From the NCBI GenBank assembly GCA_964006375.1, contig OZ023265.1:114221084-114285083 (forward strand): a DNA stretch of 64,000 nucleotides, written 5' to 3'. The notes below the pieces were generated by a model. That model had not been told where the DNA came from. It saw only the letters and a program-made list of their open reading frames with translations, and did not search any database. A program made the position numbers and the translations under genes. Positions 38,319 through 51,239 of the stretch are shown here, piece after piece; the first letter of the stretch is position 1; each line of letters begins with the position of its first letter. The DNA comes from Tillus elongatus. Lineage: Eukaryota > Arthropoda > Insecta > Coleoptera > Cleridae.

Positions 38319-38830
38319 TTACCAACAACTCAAAAAATAATGGACCGATTGTGATAAAATTTGGAGTACCTTCCTTCCGCAAGTCCCTTGGATAAGTTCG
38401 TTAAGTTCGTTAGCCAGGCAAATCGGAATAGTTTTTCTCGGAAAAGCCTGTGTTTTCTTTCGGAAAATTTTTATTTCTCCGGAAATAACAAAACTATGAC
38501 AGCCAAATTTGGTGCGCCGATTTATATCATAAAAAGAAAACCACGTGTCAAAATTTGGATCTCTAAGTTATAAGGAAAAAAGTTATAAGCATAATGGTCG
38601 AATTCTAAACGTCGAAATCGACATGTTCTAGATAAATAACCTAAAATTAAGGTTTATGTAAAAAGAAATGTCGTAAGAAGTATGTTCTATAAAGCCCTAA
38701 GTTTCAGCTTAAGCCGACATTGTCCTCCATTTTACTGAAATATTTGCAGAAAATGAATTTCAAACAAACCCGTTCTCTGATGCTTTGGTGGAAGTTTCAA
38801 TTATAAGGTTATAATATAATACATGAAGAA
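38319..38830 (+). repeat. Composite dispersed repeat half
   Basis: Starts ACTCAAAAAATAATGGACCG, then GGAGTACCTTCCTTCCGCAA, GTTCGTTAGCCAGGCAAATC and CTCCGGAAATAACAAAACTA, ending in the CTCTGATGCTTTGGTGG block. The order matches 10279-10905 and 40846-41460. Confidence 0.85.
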
Positions 38831-39267
38831 AAAAGTTTGTATCCCTTTTTAAGCACATGGTGCGCACGGAGCAGTATGAGATTTGGCATAGTTAAAGTTC
38901 ATATGAGGAAGGAGAGAATAAAGATAATATGTATGTATAATGTTACAAAAATATTAAACAATGCTTTGTTCTTAAAAACTTAGTGAGTTTATTGCCATTT
39001 TAACGAAATAAAAGACCTTCAGTAGTGCTGTTTACACACTATCCTCCCAACTGACCTTCCTGACCTGCCCTGACACCAGTTTGCCTAATTAAATGCTAAA
39101 AGAAGAAAAAACCAACCCTGCCATACATCAGCAAACTTTTACTGTCGCGAGACGCTCGTTCAGGCTTGAGCCGACGGTCAATATATTATGTCAATGTAAA
39201 ACACATATTACTCTATGGTCGAAAAGATGCAAATGGATGCGTCTATACGTTCACACTGAATCGATGC

Positions 39268-40600
39268 CTATATTTTTTTTATTTTTTTTATTTCAACAAC
39301 ACACCACGAAGGCGCACCGCCTAAATAATATTGTACCGTAGGTGTCGACAAGCAGGAAAGAAGCAACTTGTTAATTCTGGACTTGAAGGTTTGGAGGTTC
39401 GGAGGAGAAGGAAAAACATGTGCCGGCAAGGAATTCCACAGCTTGGAAGTCCTCGGGACAAAAGAGCGGGCATGACAAGATGTTCTATGTCCGGTGACCT
39501 GAACAGTAAAAGGGTGCATTCGCTATGTTCGCCTGGTAGATCTGTTTGGGGCAGCAGGTTGAGGAACTATGGAAGGAAGCTCCTCTGAGCAGTGCCCGTG
39601 CAGATATCCATAAAAGAGAGAGATAGAGAGAGAGAGAGAGGTCACCAACAGCACGTCGGTGGGCAAGGGATGGCAGCTTTTGGGGTAGGGTAGGGTCACA
39701 GATGAGACGTATAGCTCTCTTCTGAATGGAGTCCAGGATAGCGAGTGTAGATGCGGCAGCAGCACCCCAGATGTGGGAGCAGTATTCGAGGTTTGGCCTT
39801 ATTTGTGAAGTATATAAGGTAAAGAGATTAGCTGGTGAAAAGTATTTGCGAGCCCGGAAGAGGAAATCTAATTTCTTAGCAGCCGCTTCTGCAATTGATG
39901 TGAAATGTTGGTGCCAATTGAGATTTCTCGTCACAGAAATGCCAACAAGTGAAAAGGACTCATTACTTTGAATAACTTGGTTGTTCATTGTGATGGGTCT
40001 AGGGCTGGTGTATCTCTTAGAAGATAGAAAGCAAGACAGGGATTTGGTGGAGTTGAATTGTACAAGATTTCTACTTCCCCAGTCTAATATTTTTTGGAGA
40101 CCCACAGAGACAGAACCCTCCATGAGTCGCGATTTTCATCTAATTGGGCTAAGGAGACAGGCTTAGAATATTGTATATTTGAGTGGAGGGTGCTGTCGTC
40201 CGCGTAACTGTGAACTGGGTTGGATGTGCTAGAGAGGAGGTCATTGATGTGGAGAATAAATAAAGTAGGGACTAAAGCTGAACCTTGAGGGACTCCTGCG
40301 TTAATTGGAAATGCTCCGGTTGGAGAGGAAATTTGCTGTCCAGGTACAGGGTTTTGGTGGTAGGCCATAGGCCGAAAGTTTATTAAGCAGAGCTGCGTGC
40401 CAGACCTGGTCGAATGCTTCGGATGTGTCTAGGGCGACAATCTGGGATTCACTGTGTAGTTTCATAGACTTGTTCCAAGAGTGGGTGACAAAGGAAAGGA
40501 GGTCGTCAGTTGATCTGCGTTGACAGAATCCATACTGCCTGTCGGGGATTAGACTGTGTTTTTCAACAAACTCTAGTAGTTCGGTGTTTATACGTTCATA
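39268..40600 (-). pseudogene. Jockey/CR1-group LINE (copy C), 5' truncated and frameshifted
   Basis: The minus strand has the RT end ([30 protein letters not shown]), the region VGISVTRNLNWHQHFTSIAE and the same C-terminus (SFVPRTSKLWNSLPAHVFPS), then a shortened tail. The 5' end is lost near 40590. Frame breaks occur at about 40110, 39620 (where a GA-rich expansion GAGAGAGAGAGAGAG replaces coding sequence) and 40330. It is more decayed than copy B. Confidence 0.9.
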
Positions 40601-40660
40601 CTGAATATAAAACTTCAGTTTTTCAGTTCCTAAAAAGTAACTACAAATTTAATGAAGTAA

Positions 40661-41560
<900 letters not shown>

Positions 41561-41757
41561 AGAGTGACACATTTCTACGGTAAAGCTCAATATAATTGTT
41601 ACTATACAAGATACAAGAAATAATTGTATACGTTAATTATAGGGTGGCTTAAACTGGTCCATAAGTCATTGGTCATCCCTACAATTGATTTTTTCGAACA
41701 CCCTTATATTATTGCATTTTTATGGAAATATGATGCATGTTTGCAAGAAAAAAAATG

Positions 41758-42047
41758 GAGATGCAGCAACTGCGTTTTGGTAGCGAATTTTTCTTAAATC
41801 CTTCAAATTTCAATAACTAAATTTGTTATTAACCTAAGGTTTGTTGGCTAGGAAACGAGTTACCCGGAAACATTTATTTTCTGAAAATTTTTGTACATTT
41901 TTAAAGAATAAGTAATTTTGATAAAACATGGTACATTGTTTCTACTATATAGGCTATACCAGTAACCAGATTGATGCTTGCTTGCATATTTGCTATTAGA
42001 AACATTTTATGAAAATTCACTTGCACAATGCACTTGCTGCCTCTAGA
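41758..42047. mobile_element. 290-bp MITE (GGACGCAGCAAGTGCG family)
   Basis: Left end GGAGATGCAGCAACTGCGTT, right end AATGCACTTGCTGCCTCTAG. The interior (AAATTTCAATAACTAAATTT, TTTGTTGGCTAGGAAACGAG, CATTGTTTCTACTATATAGG) matches 9255-9560 and 10921-11929 in inverted or direct orientation. Confidence 0.8.
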
Positions 42048-42349
42048 CTTTTTAATTTCTGGGGAAATTCATTAGTGATATTTCAAAAATCCTTATCTTC
42101 TAAACGAATAGACCAAATTACGAAAATAAAAAAGCAGTGTATAGAGACTGAAAAGCTCTTTTCAACGAGCTATCACGAGGCCGCTATTTCCATTTGAAAA
42201 AATTTGAGGGATCTCATCCCCGCTGAGGAGGGTAAACTTTGGGCTACACTTTTTGCGTCAAAAGTTCTCCCCCTCACAAGCAAATTTGATGTGTTTCAGG
42301 TCTCAAAATATTTTCCTGGCAGTTATGGTGACAACTTGTTTTCAATGGG

Positions 42350-42461
<112 letters not shown>

Positions 42462-42558
42462 AAGGATAAAGAATATTGTTTCTATGGCATCCCACAAATA
42501 AATGTAAAAATGCAAATTATTTTGTAAATTTCAAAAATTTCCGAATAAAGCTATTTAC

Positions 42559-42562
<4 letters not shown>

Positions 42563-42644
<82 letters not shown>
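42563..42644. repeat. (TA)n followed by (GA)n
   Basis: About 56 bp of TA repeats pass into about 26 bp of GA repeats. Confidence 0.97.
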
Positions 42645-42949
42645 CTTTGGTGAGTGCGTTACCTAATCGAGCTAGTTTTTGCAGAGATTCAGTTTTTCAC
42701 TTTAAAAAGGTCGTGTCTCCAAAAGTAGAAAAGCTGTTTTAGCGACATTTTGTACACAAGTTGCTTTTATTGAAAGCATACAATTTATTAATTAAAGCAA
42801 TTAATTTATGGAGAAACTTGATCATATTTGTATGTTTTTTTAATGAATATTTGCATTGACCTATATTTGTAGATTAGGTTATCTCCAAGAATGTTCCGAT
42901 TGTTGTAAAATCATGTAAGAATAAAGTTTACTGATATAACAAAAAGTCT

Positions 42950-42985
42950 AGACGCAGCAAGTGCGTTTTGGTAGGAATTTTCATA
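42950..42985 (-). repeat. MITE-family end
   Basis: TCTAGACGCAGCAAGTGCGT followed by TTTGGTAGGAATTTTC is the terminal motif. A matching right end was not found before 43700. Confidence 0.65.
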
Positions 42986-43757
42986 AAGATATTTTTTAAC
43001 TACATATTATTACGCTCCGATTAATAATAATAATATTATTAATTGAAGTTACAATATGGTAAATAAGTTCTAAACTTGAGATTGCCTACAAAGCAATTTG
43101 GTCTAAGGTAGGTTCAAAACATTATTGTCTCCAAAACAAACATTCTGACACTAACAGCTTGAATTTAAAATTTTAAAAAATACACCAATATTATCAAATT
43201 TACTTTACCAGTTATTTATTTTATATTCGAATTCAATCTTTGCCTTCATTTTATATTTATCCCAATAAGTCCTAGTTCTAAATATAAATTTTGAAATATA
43301 TAACCTATCTAGTAGACACAATGTACCACATTTCATCAAAATAACTTTATTGTTTGAAAAAGTACAAACATTAACAAACAATATAAAAGGCGTAAATTTC
43401 ATGGGATCCGTTATCTATGGGTAAAAACTCGGTATGATAATTTTTGATATTCGCCAAAAAATGTGAAAATTTGCAAATAAATTGGAATAAGTCAAAGTCA
43501 GAGATGGTTACTATCAATTTTTTTCCTTCGAAACATGCATTATATTTCGACGGAGAATGCAAAAATGCAATTAAATAATGGGTGTTCGATTTAAAAAAAA
43601 AGAAAATTTTGATCACCAACGATTTATATGTGCGACCCGTCATTACTAAAATAATGTTGCAAGATGTCGCTCAAAACACTCTATAATTAACGTATACAAT
43701 TTTTTCTTTTGTTTCTTGTATAATTACGGATATATTAGAAATACGTCAGCCTGTATA

Positions 43758-44560
43758 TGTGGGTTCTACGGGACCAAGTTCGCGCTCATTTGAAGAAATC
43801 TTCTCACGATTCAAAAGTCGCAGTCCCCTTCATAGTGAATTATTTCTATGAAAATTAGCTAAAAATTACAGACTATTAAACCATATGCTCTATACTAAAA
43901 CTACTGCCAAAGTATCAGAAATAGGGTCTATATATCAGATAGACCCAACTTGATGTATCTGCAAATATTTTAGTAACATAAAGGACAAACGGTTGAAGCT
44001 GAAACACATGGCTTTGTAAAACACGTTGCTTGCGACATTTTCCCTACATAACCCGCATTCGTTTGAGGTTCTTTGCCTAAATGTTGACAATTTTGACGTT
44101 TTAAGAAGAAAAACTATAAGATTTTCAAAATCTTTTTTGTGGTATTTCTTGACTTTTCTGCGCTAAAAAAACCTAATCTTCGTCTGTAATATACACTAGA
44201 TTTTGTTATGCACACAAAATATTTTAATTTTATGAGTTTCTCTCGTCATCAGTGGTAACTGAAGTTTGTTTCTTTAAATTCCCATAACTTTTTTTTCATT
44301 CAACCTAGAGATCTAAATTTTGGCGCGTGGCATACATTTTACAATATAAACCTGCGTACCGAATTTGGTTGGTATAGATTTGTTATTTCCAGAGATACAA
44401 ATTTTGTTCAAAACAAAACCCAAAATTTTCCAGAAAAAACTAGTGCTATTTTCCCGGCTAACGAACTTGTCCAAGTCACTTACAAAAGAAACGCACTCAC
44501 CAAAATTTAATCAAAATCCGCCCATTATTTTTTGAGCTATCGGTTTGATACATACATACG

Positions 44561-44646
<86 letters not shown>

Positions 44647-44740
44647 TAAAAATTGAAACTGACCTCGGATAAGTGTTCTAGGCGGCCTAGTTCGCGCTCA
44701 AGAAATTTTTTATAAATTAATAAATCTCCTCATTTTAATT
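43758..44740 (-). repeat. Composite repeat, inverted copy, with (TA)n at 44568-44643
   Basis: The minus orientation carries the left-half block (GGGACCAAGTTCGCGCTCAT on plus), then reverse complements of the CTCTGATGCTTTGGC-like, CTCCGGAAATAACAAA-like and GTTAGCCAGG-like blocks. It reaches the (TA)n tract, after which the left half appears again (AAATTGAAACTGACC, GCGGCCTAGTTCGCGCTC). Confidence 0.75.
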
Positions 44741-46219
<1,479 letters not shown>

Positions 46220-46639
46220 CGATAAAACAAAAATTATTATTTTTTGAGCAACCTAAAAAACATGTCAAGTAACGCACTAAAGAATGATGACGTGATCGAT
46301 TTTTTTTTTTTCAAAAAGTAATCCTAATTTTTTTCTCCGAATTTTACTCCTTCATTCAATTGGAAACACGGTGATATAATTTTTATGTTACCTTACATCA
46401 TAAAAATGTTGAGAAAATATTTTTGAAATCGGAATTGTGAAATTTTGTATCATTGTAAAAATAGAAAACAAATACAGCTTTCTTATTAAAGCAGATGCTT
46501 AAAATATTTACCAACAACTTCTTGGCAATAACGTAACCTGGGTTCAAATTCTAACAAAACATTTGAAATAGTTTATTGTTTAATTTCTCTGATCGTAGTT
46601 CTGATCATTTCCTGTAGAACTTGCAAGTTGTTTGGTTTT

Positions 46640-47340
46640 TGTTTGCACACAGCACTTTTTACATAGCCTCACAGAAAAAGTTCAGAGGAGTTAAATTGGG
46701 AGATTTTGCAGGCCATTCTGCTCTATCTCGTCGACCGATCCACGTATTAGAAACCGCAAATTTGAGATATATACGAACTTGTCTTGCATAACGTGGCGGT
46801 GCTACGTCTTGCTGAAACCACAAGGAACTATTGGACATTGCTGGATTTTCAGCGTTGGGGGAATTGTTAGTCAATGCGGGAAGTAATTCAGTTTGCAAAA
46901 AAATGAAGATACACCTCTCCTGTCAATGTGCCCTCAAAACAGTACGGCCCTATGACTTGACTGCCAACAACTCCAGCCTAGGCATTAACTTTCTGGGGTA
47001 CTGTGTTTCTGCCCGCGAAACCAATGCGGATTTTACGGCGGGCAGTATCTGCAATTTTGTCTATTGACATTCCTGTCCAGATAAAAAGTTCAGCAGGGCT
47101 AGATTTTGTTCTAATATATTTGTGATTATTTTCGAAAATTCGATTCTTCTAGCTGGATCATCTTCGTTAAGGACCTATAGCAATGAAAGTTTTTAGGGGT
47201 GCCACCTCGGTTCCTTCAACGTTCTCAATACAGAACTCTGTCTGATATCAACGTCCGCAGCGACAGCGCGGCTTGATTCGTTCGGATTTTCTAACATATC
47301 TACTATAACATCCAAACCAGTATCTTCACGTCCACTTTTT
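46640..47340 (-). pseudogene. Mariner/IS630-type transposase relic
   Basis: The minus strand has GPYCFEGTLTGEVYLHF-like sequence, then SSLWFQQDVAPPRYARQVRI with the second catalytic aspartate in FQQD. WIGRRDRAEWPAKSPNLTPL follows, then NFF; the third catalytic aspartate, normally in PDLTPLDF, is changed to Asn at both positions. Upstream of 46900 the frame is broken by stops. The relic shares its subfamily with 7422-8345, judging by the QDGAPP-type motif. Confidence 0.85.
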
Positions 47341-47661
47341 GATAAATATCTAACTTCTATTTTACTTATAGTTCATTGTGTTAATAAACTTCTTTCTGGG
47401 TATTTATAGTGAAACAACTGACAAACTTAGTATTGCAATACTTTGCTTTTCTTTGCTTTTCACTAAACTTTGTCATAATGCGAGAAGAAAACTAAAGTGC
47501 CGCAGAAACAGTTAAGATGTGTTTCAGAAAACATAATACCGCAATATGTTCGTATCTACCCAAGTGATAAAATAATCATATTAATGTGATTGTTTCTTAT
47601 AGATCAATATTGGCAGGATTTTTCGCATTGTCGATTTGAAAAATATTTTTCTCGAAATTTT

Positions 47662-48018
47662 CCTTAAGTGGCGGTGCGATGCACGCCTAATATCTTAAAT
47701 GCGTTTTAGAGCTGGTGTAAATCCCTTTTCAACAGTGCTCCATTTTCATAAATTTTAGGCAGTGGGTCCCTTTTATTAACAACCCTTACATTTTCGTAAG
47801 TGATGATCAGATAAAACGATCAAAAAAACACGACGATATTTGTAGCAAATTAAAGGCAACCCCTTTTTATTTTTAAGAGTCAATTTCTCATAATAAAATG
47901 CTTTAAATTGGAAAAATAAGACAAGGTTAAATATATATTTACACCAGCTCTAAAACGATGTGATAGTTGACCCCCTTGCATTTGAGATTTTAGTGGTGGA
48001 TCGTACCACCGCTTAAGG
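47662..48018. mobile_element. 357-bp MITE with CCTTAAG ends
   Basis: The left end CCTTAAGTGGCGGTGCGATG mirrors the right end GATCGTACCACCGCTTAAGG. An inner pair, GTTTTAGAGCTGGTGTAAAT and ATTTACACCAGCTCTAAAAC, is perfectly inverted. TTAA at both borders might be the target duplication of a piggyBac-like element, but the ends are not the usual CCC type. No ORF. Confidence 0.8.
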
Positions 48019-48169
48019 CTTGGTTTTTCGATGTTGAAATTACTTCTATAAGCCTTCCTCTTTGAAAGCAGAATTTACCTCTGAGCGATTTTCAACAAAA
48101 TCACGATAAGAGCCCCAACACGGGCCTGTCATGCGTTCAAGTAGCCACGCTGTATATAATATTATATTT

Positions 48170-48314
48170 TATAACAATATGTCTAAAAAAAGACTAAAAC
48201 TGTAGAAACTACTGTTTCAGATTTTACGTAGACTTATTTGTATCGATTCTTTTCTATTAGGAGATCGCGACCAAAAACCCCCAGAACCCATATTCTCATA
48301 TTCGGGCTTAGTTT

Positions 48315-48403
<89 letters not shown>
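48170..48403 (+). repeat. Composite-repeat left half with (TA)n, left of the palindrome
   Basis: The block TAGGAGATCGCGACC, CCCCAGAACCCATATTCTCA and TCGGGCTTAGTTTTATATTA is the left half of the composite repeat. It ends in (TA)n at 48317-48403. The corresponding right half begins at 59437, across the palindrome. Confidence 0.8.
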
Positions 48404-48412
<9 letters not shown>

Positions 48413-48583
48413 CAAAAAATTGTGGGAACGCCGTCAGTTGTAGAATAAAACTCTTTATTATACGCCGAGCTTTCGGAAAAATTTATTCCTTTATCGAGGC
48501 TACAACATGGAAAGAAAAAAGTTTACAATTTACTTGGAAAAAATATAAAAGTTTAAAATACTTACATATAACATGAGTTCTAC
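48404..48583 (-). repeat. Left outer end: Penelope-like terminal block
   Basis: Contains AATTGTGGGAACGCCGTCAG, TTGTAGAATAAAACTCTTTA, GCCGAGCTTTCGGAAAAATT and CCTTTATCGAGGCTACAACA. On the minus strand, CTCGATAAAGGA..TTCCGAAAGC resembles, from memory, the CTGATGA..GAAA hammerhead-type block at Penelope-element ends, but the core is not canonical. It is identical in the right arm apart from single bases. Confidence 0.5.
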
Positions 48584-48787
48584 TAAACTATTTATCTAAT
48601 AACAAACATAAAAAGAAAACCTTTTGATGAATTTGAGTGAAGTCTAATAAATGCCAAACTGACATATAAAGCTAAATATTGTTTAATTTAATTTGTTTTT
48701 TGTTTTTGTCAGTTTGGCATTTATTAGACTTCACTCAAATTCATCAAAAGGTTTTCTTTTTATGTTTGTTATTAGATAAATAGTTTA
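48584..48787. mobile_element. 204-bp hairpin insertion unique to the left arm
   Basis: Perfect 81-bp arms (48584-48664 and 48707-48787) flank a 42-base loop. The arms start TAAACTATTTATCTAATAAC. In the right arm the site (GTAGAACTC next to GTAGGTAATAGGGCAC-like sequence) lacks it. It therefore inserted, or was lost, after the palindrome formed. Confidence 0.92.
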
Positions 48788-48826
48788 ATTTTAGGTAATA
48801 GGGCACTTGAGGCAGACAGGTAGTGG

Positions 48827-48995
48827 GGGTAGGAGTGGGGGTACCCCCACTCCTCCCCTAGTGGGCGGAGCCCCACCCCTAGTGGGCGGAGCCCCACCCC
48901 TAGAGGGCGGAGCCCCACCCCTTGTGGGCGTGGCCACGCCCCCCAAGATGGCGTCCAGCCACGCCCCCCAAGATGGCGTCCAAGATGGCTTCCAA
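48827..48995 (-). promoter_or_regulatory. Left GC-box/YY1-like repeat block
   Basis: Three 21-bp units of the type GGGCGGAGCCCCACCCCTAG follow a perfect 24-bp palindrome (AGGAGTGGGGGTAC and complement, 48831-48854). Then come GGGCGTGGCCACGCCC and three CAAGATGG motifs (YY1-like). CpG- and GC-box-rich DNA in an AT-rich genome suggests a promoter or enhancer. The factor names are inferred from motif shape. Confidence 0.5.
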
Positions 48996-49057
48996 TGTAA
49001 CCTGTAAACATTCTAAGGTCATTGACCTGTTATGTCTAGGAAACTTTGGCCAGACAG

Positions 49058-49065
49058 TGACGTCA
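49058..49065. promoter_or_regulatory. CRE palindrome TGACGTCA, left arm outer
   Basis: A perfect CRE sits between two CCAGACAGT repeats (GGCCAGACAGTGACGTCACA and GGGCCAGACAGTCACATG), about 100 bp inside the GC-box block. Confidence 0.5.
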
Positions 49066-49159
49066 CACGACTTGGGCCAGACAGTCACATGCAAACATTC
49101 CAAAGTGTCTAACCTATTACTTCAAATTATTCTAAGGATATTTTGAAAAAAACCATTTG

Positions 49160-49232
49160 GAGCAGGTGAGTTTCGAACCCGGGACATTCAGATGAGGAAC
49201 GACTACCTTAACCGTCGCGGCTAATCAAGCAC
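49160..49232 (-). tRNA. tRNA-like relic, left arm
   Basis: The minus strand has an A-box-like TAGCCGCGACGGTTAAGGTA and a B box GGGTTCGAA with spacing suiting a 70-75 nt tRNA. The T stem after the loop is only partly paired and no clean anticodon arm is seen, so a tRNA-derived relic or SINE head is more likely than a working gene. Confidence 0.4.
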
Positions 49233-49611
49233 TTGTTAATTTATTGTTTCAGATTTGTATATATATACGACTTTTAATTAAAACAAACCATACATGTAAC
49301 ATACATAAAGCTTTTGTTATTAGACATAAGACATAATTAATATGTTTAATATTAGACTATTAGATTTCGCATAGAAATTAGCCGAACGCCACAATTGTTA
49401 TATGGGTAGGTTCTAAAAATAACACACAGAGGTCGTTGGCAACAAAAGAAGGAAGTTCAGAAACAAAATAAACAACAGGTTCAAATAGGAAACCAAACTT
49501 AAATATCGTAGAGACAATAGAGGTCGCTGGCAAAACAAAGAAGGAAGCTCAGAAACAAAATGGACAACAGGTTCAAATCTTAAAAATAGGAACTTTTTTA
49601 GCCTTATGTGT

Positions 49612-49780
49612 GTGGGCGCGGCAAGTAGTTGATTTTATTTTGAAAGAGATACAGGTTCGATTCCTGATATATGCTCCTTGATATGGTAGCGTCAAACAAA
49701 TACAAAGAGGTACTGAATAACTAAACAGTAAGCTTAGAAACAATGGTTGGTTACAGGTTCAATTCCCTTCTTAAGCTAAC
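49612..49780 (+). other. Two more B-box-like sequences, left arm
   Basis: ACAGGTTCGATTCCTGATAT at about 49650 contains a perfect GGTTCGATTCC B box, preceded by GGGCGCGGCAAGTAGTTGA. About 95 bp later TTACAGGTTCAATTCCC repeats it more weakly. They may be tRNA-like relics or Pol III promoters. Confidence 0.35.
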
Positions 49781-49852
49781 CCCCACGTGTTTAGTGTCAT
49801 GTTACTCGTCTAAGTAAGCAGAATTAAAAAATGGCGACTAAAATAAGATAAA

Positions 49853-50800
49853 AAACTTAAAACCCTTATCGCGGAAGATCCGTGAGATGTACGAGAGAAC
49901 CAATACATGCACGGTGTTAAGGAGGTCAAATCAAAGTGGAATATACAATAAAATGGCCACTTCCGGTCTAAACTTTAATTCCTTATATCTTTTGAACGGA
50001 AAGTGATAGAAAGGAACTGACTTTAAAAATGTATGTTTCGTAACAAGGTCTACAAGAAACTGAGATAAAAAACCTCAAACCCTTATCGCGGAAGATCCGT
50101 GAGATGTACGATAGAACCAATACATGCACGGTGTTAAGGAGGCCAAACTTAATTGGAATATACAATAAAATGGCCACTTCCGGTCTAAACTTTAAATCCT
50201 TATATCTTTTGAATGGAAAGTGATAGAAAGGAACCGACTTCAAAAATGTATGTTTCGTAACAAGGTCTACAAGAAAATGAGATAAAAAACTTTAAACCCT
50301 TATCGCGGAAGATCGGTGAGATGTACGATAGAACCAAAACATGCACGGTGTTAAGGAGGCCAAATCAAATTGGAATATACAATAAAATGGCCACTTCCGG
50401 TCTAAACGTTAAATCGTTATATCTTTTGAACGGAAAGTGATAGAAAGGAACCGACTTCAAAAATGTATGTTTCGTAACAAGGTCTACAAGAAACTGAGAT
50501 AAAAATCTTCAAACCCTTATCGCGGAAGATCGGTGAGATGTACGATACAACCAATACATGCACGGTGTTAAGGAGGCCAAACCAAATTGGAATATACAAT
50601 AAAATGGCCACTTCCGGTCTAAACTTTAAATCGTTATATCTTTTGAACGGAAAGTGATAGAAAGGAACCGACTTCAAAAATGTATGTTTCGTAACAAGGT
50701 CTACAAGAAACTGAGATAAAAAACTTCAAACCCTTATCGCGGAAGATCGGCGAGATGTACGATAGAGCCAATACATACACGCTGTTCAGCAAAGCAAACT
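49853..50800. repeat. 217-bp tandem array, left arm (about 4.4 copies)
   Basis: TTATATCTTTTGAA begins at 49983, 50200, 50417 and 50634, an exact 217-bp period. Each unit includes CGGAAAGTGATAGAAAGGAA, TTTCGTAACAAGGTCTACAA, CTTATCGCGGAAGATC and AATGGCCACTTCCGGTCTAA. Because 217 is not a multiple of three, the 86-107 codon ORFs in the array change frame at every unit and are unlikely to be proteins. Confidence 0.95.
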
Positions 50801-51239
50801 CTAATAGCATATTCAATAAAAATGTTACTTCCGGTATAACCGGGCTTAGAGCTACATACATGTGTGACACCTCAAAATCATCGTCTTGTTGAACAGAAGA
50901 AATATAATATTTAAGTAAGGCAGAACAAGCTGTGTTAACACCTAAAAAACAACACACTCTCTCTTAAACTTAATGAAGTTACTTTCAGAGAAAATTTCAA
51001 CCATACCAGAAATAACAGTATTCAATAGCGTATTTAAATGTTGACTACATCAAGTGATGCGTGCTACAGACAAATTTTAGTACACCCTCTTAGACTTATT
51101 GAAGTTGACGGTACAGGCAGCTGTCAATCGTACCTAACAAACCAAAGTAAATATGTCTTGAAGAACAGTCTTCAATTGCCCTAAGCCAACACAGCTCTAT
51201 CATTTCAGAGTAATCTTAGCCATGTGACCAGTTAAACTA
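50801..51239. other. Left-arm spacer without recognised feature
   Basis: Unique within the arm, no repeats and no ORF beyond the end of the array. The right-arm equivalent is 56732-57170. Confidence 0.5.

Noticed and set aside
48772..49146. Proline/glycine/arginine-rich ORFs in the GC-box block
   Set aside because: Three overlapping frames on both strands are open because the DNA is GC-rich and repetitive. No frame is favoured and the motifs are better explained as regulatory.
49983..50957. 86-107 codon ORFs in the 217-bp array (and mirror at 57014-57554)
   Set aside because: The unit length is not divisible by three, so frames change at each unit. The repeated SVPFYHFPFKRY-type peptides follow from DNA repetition.
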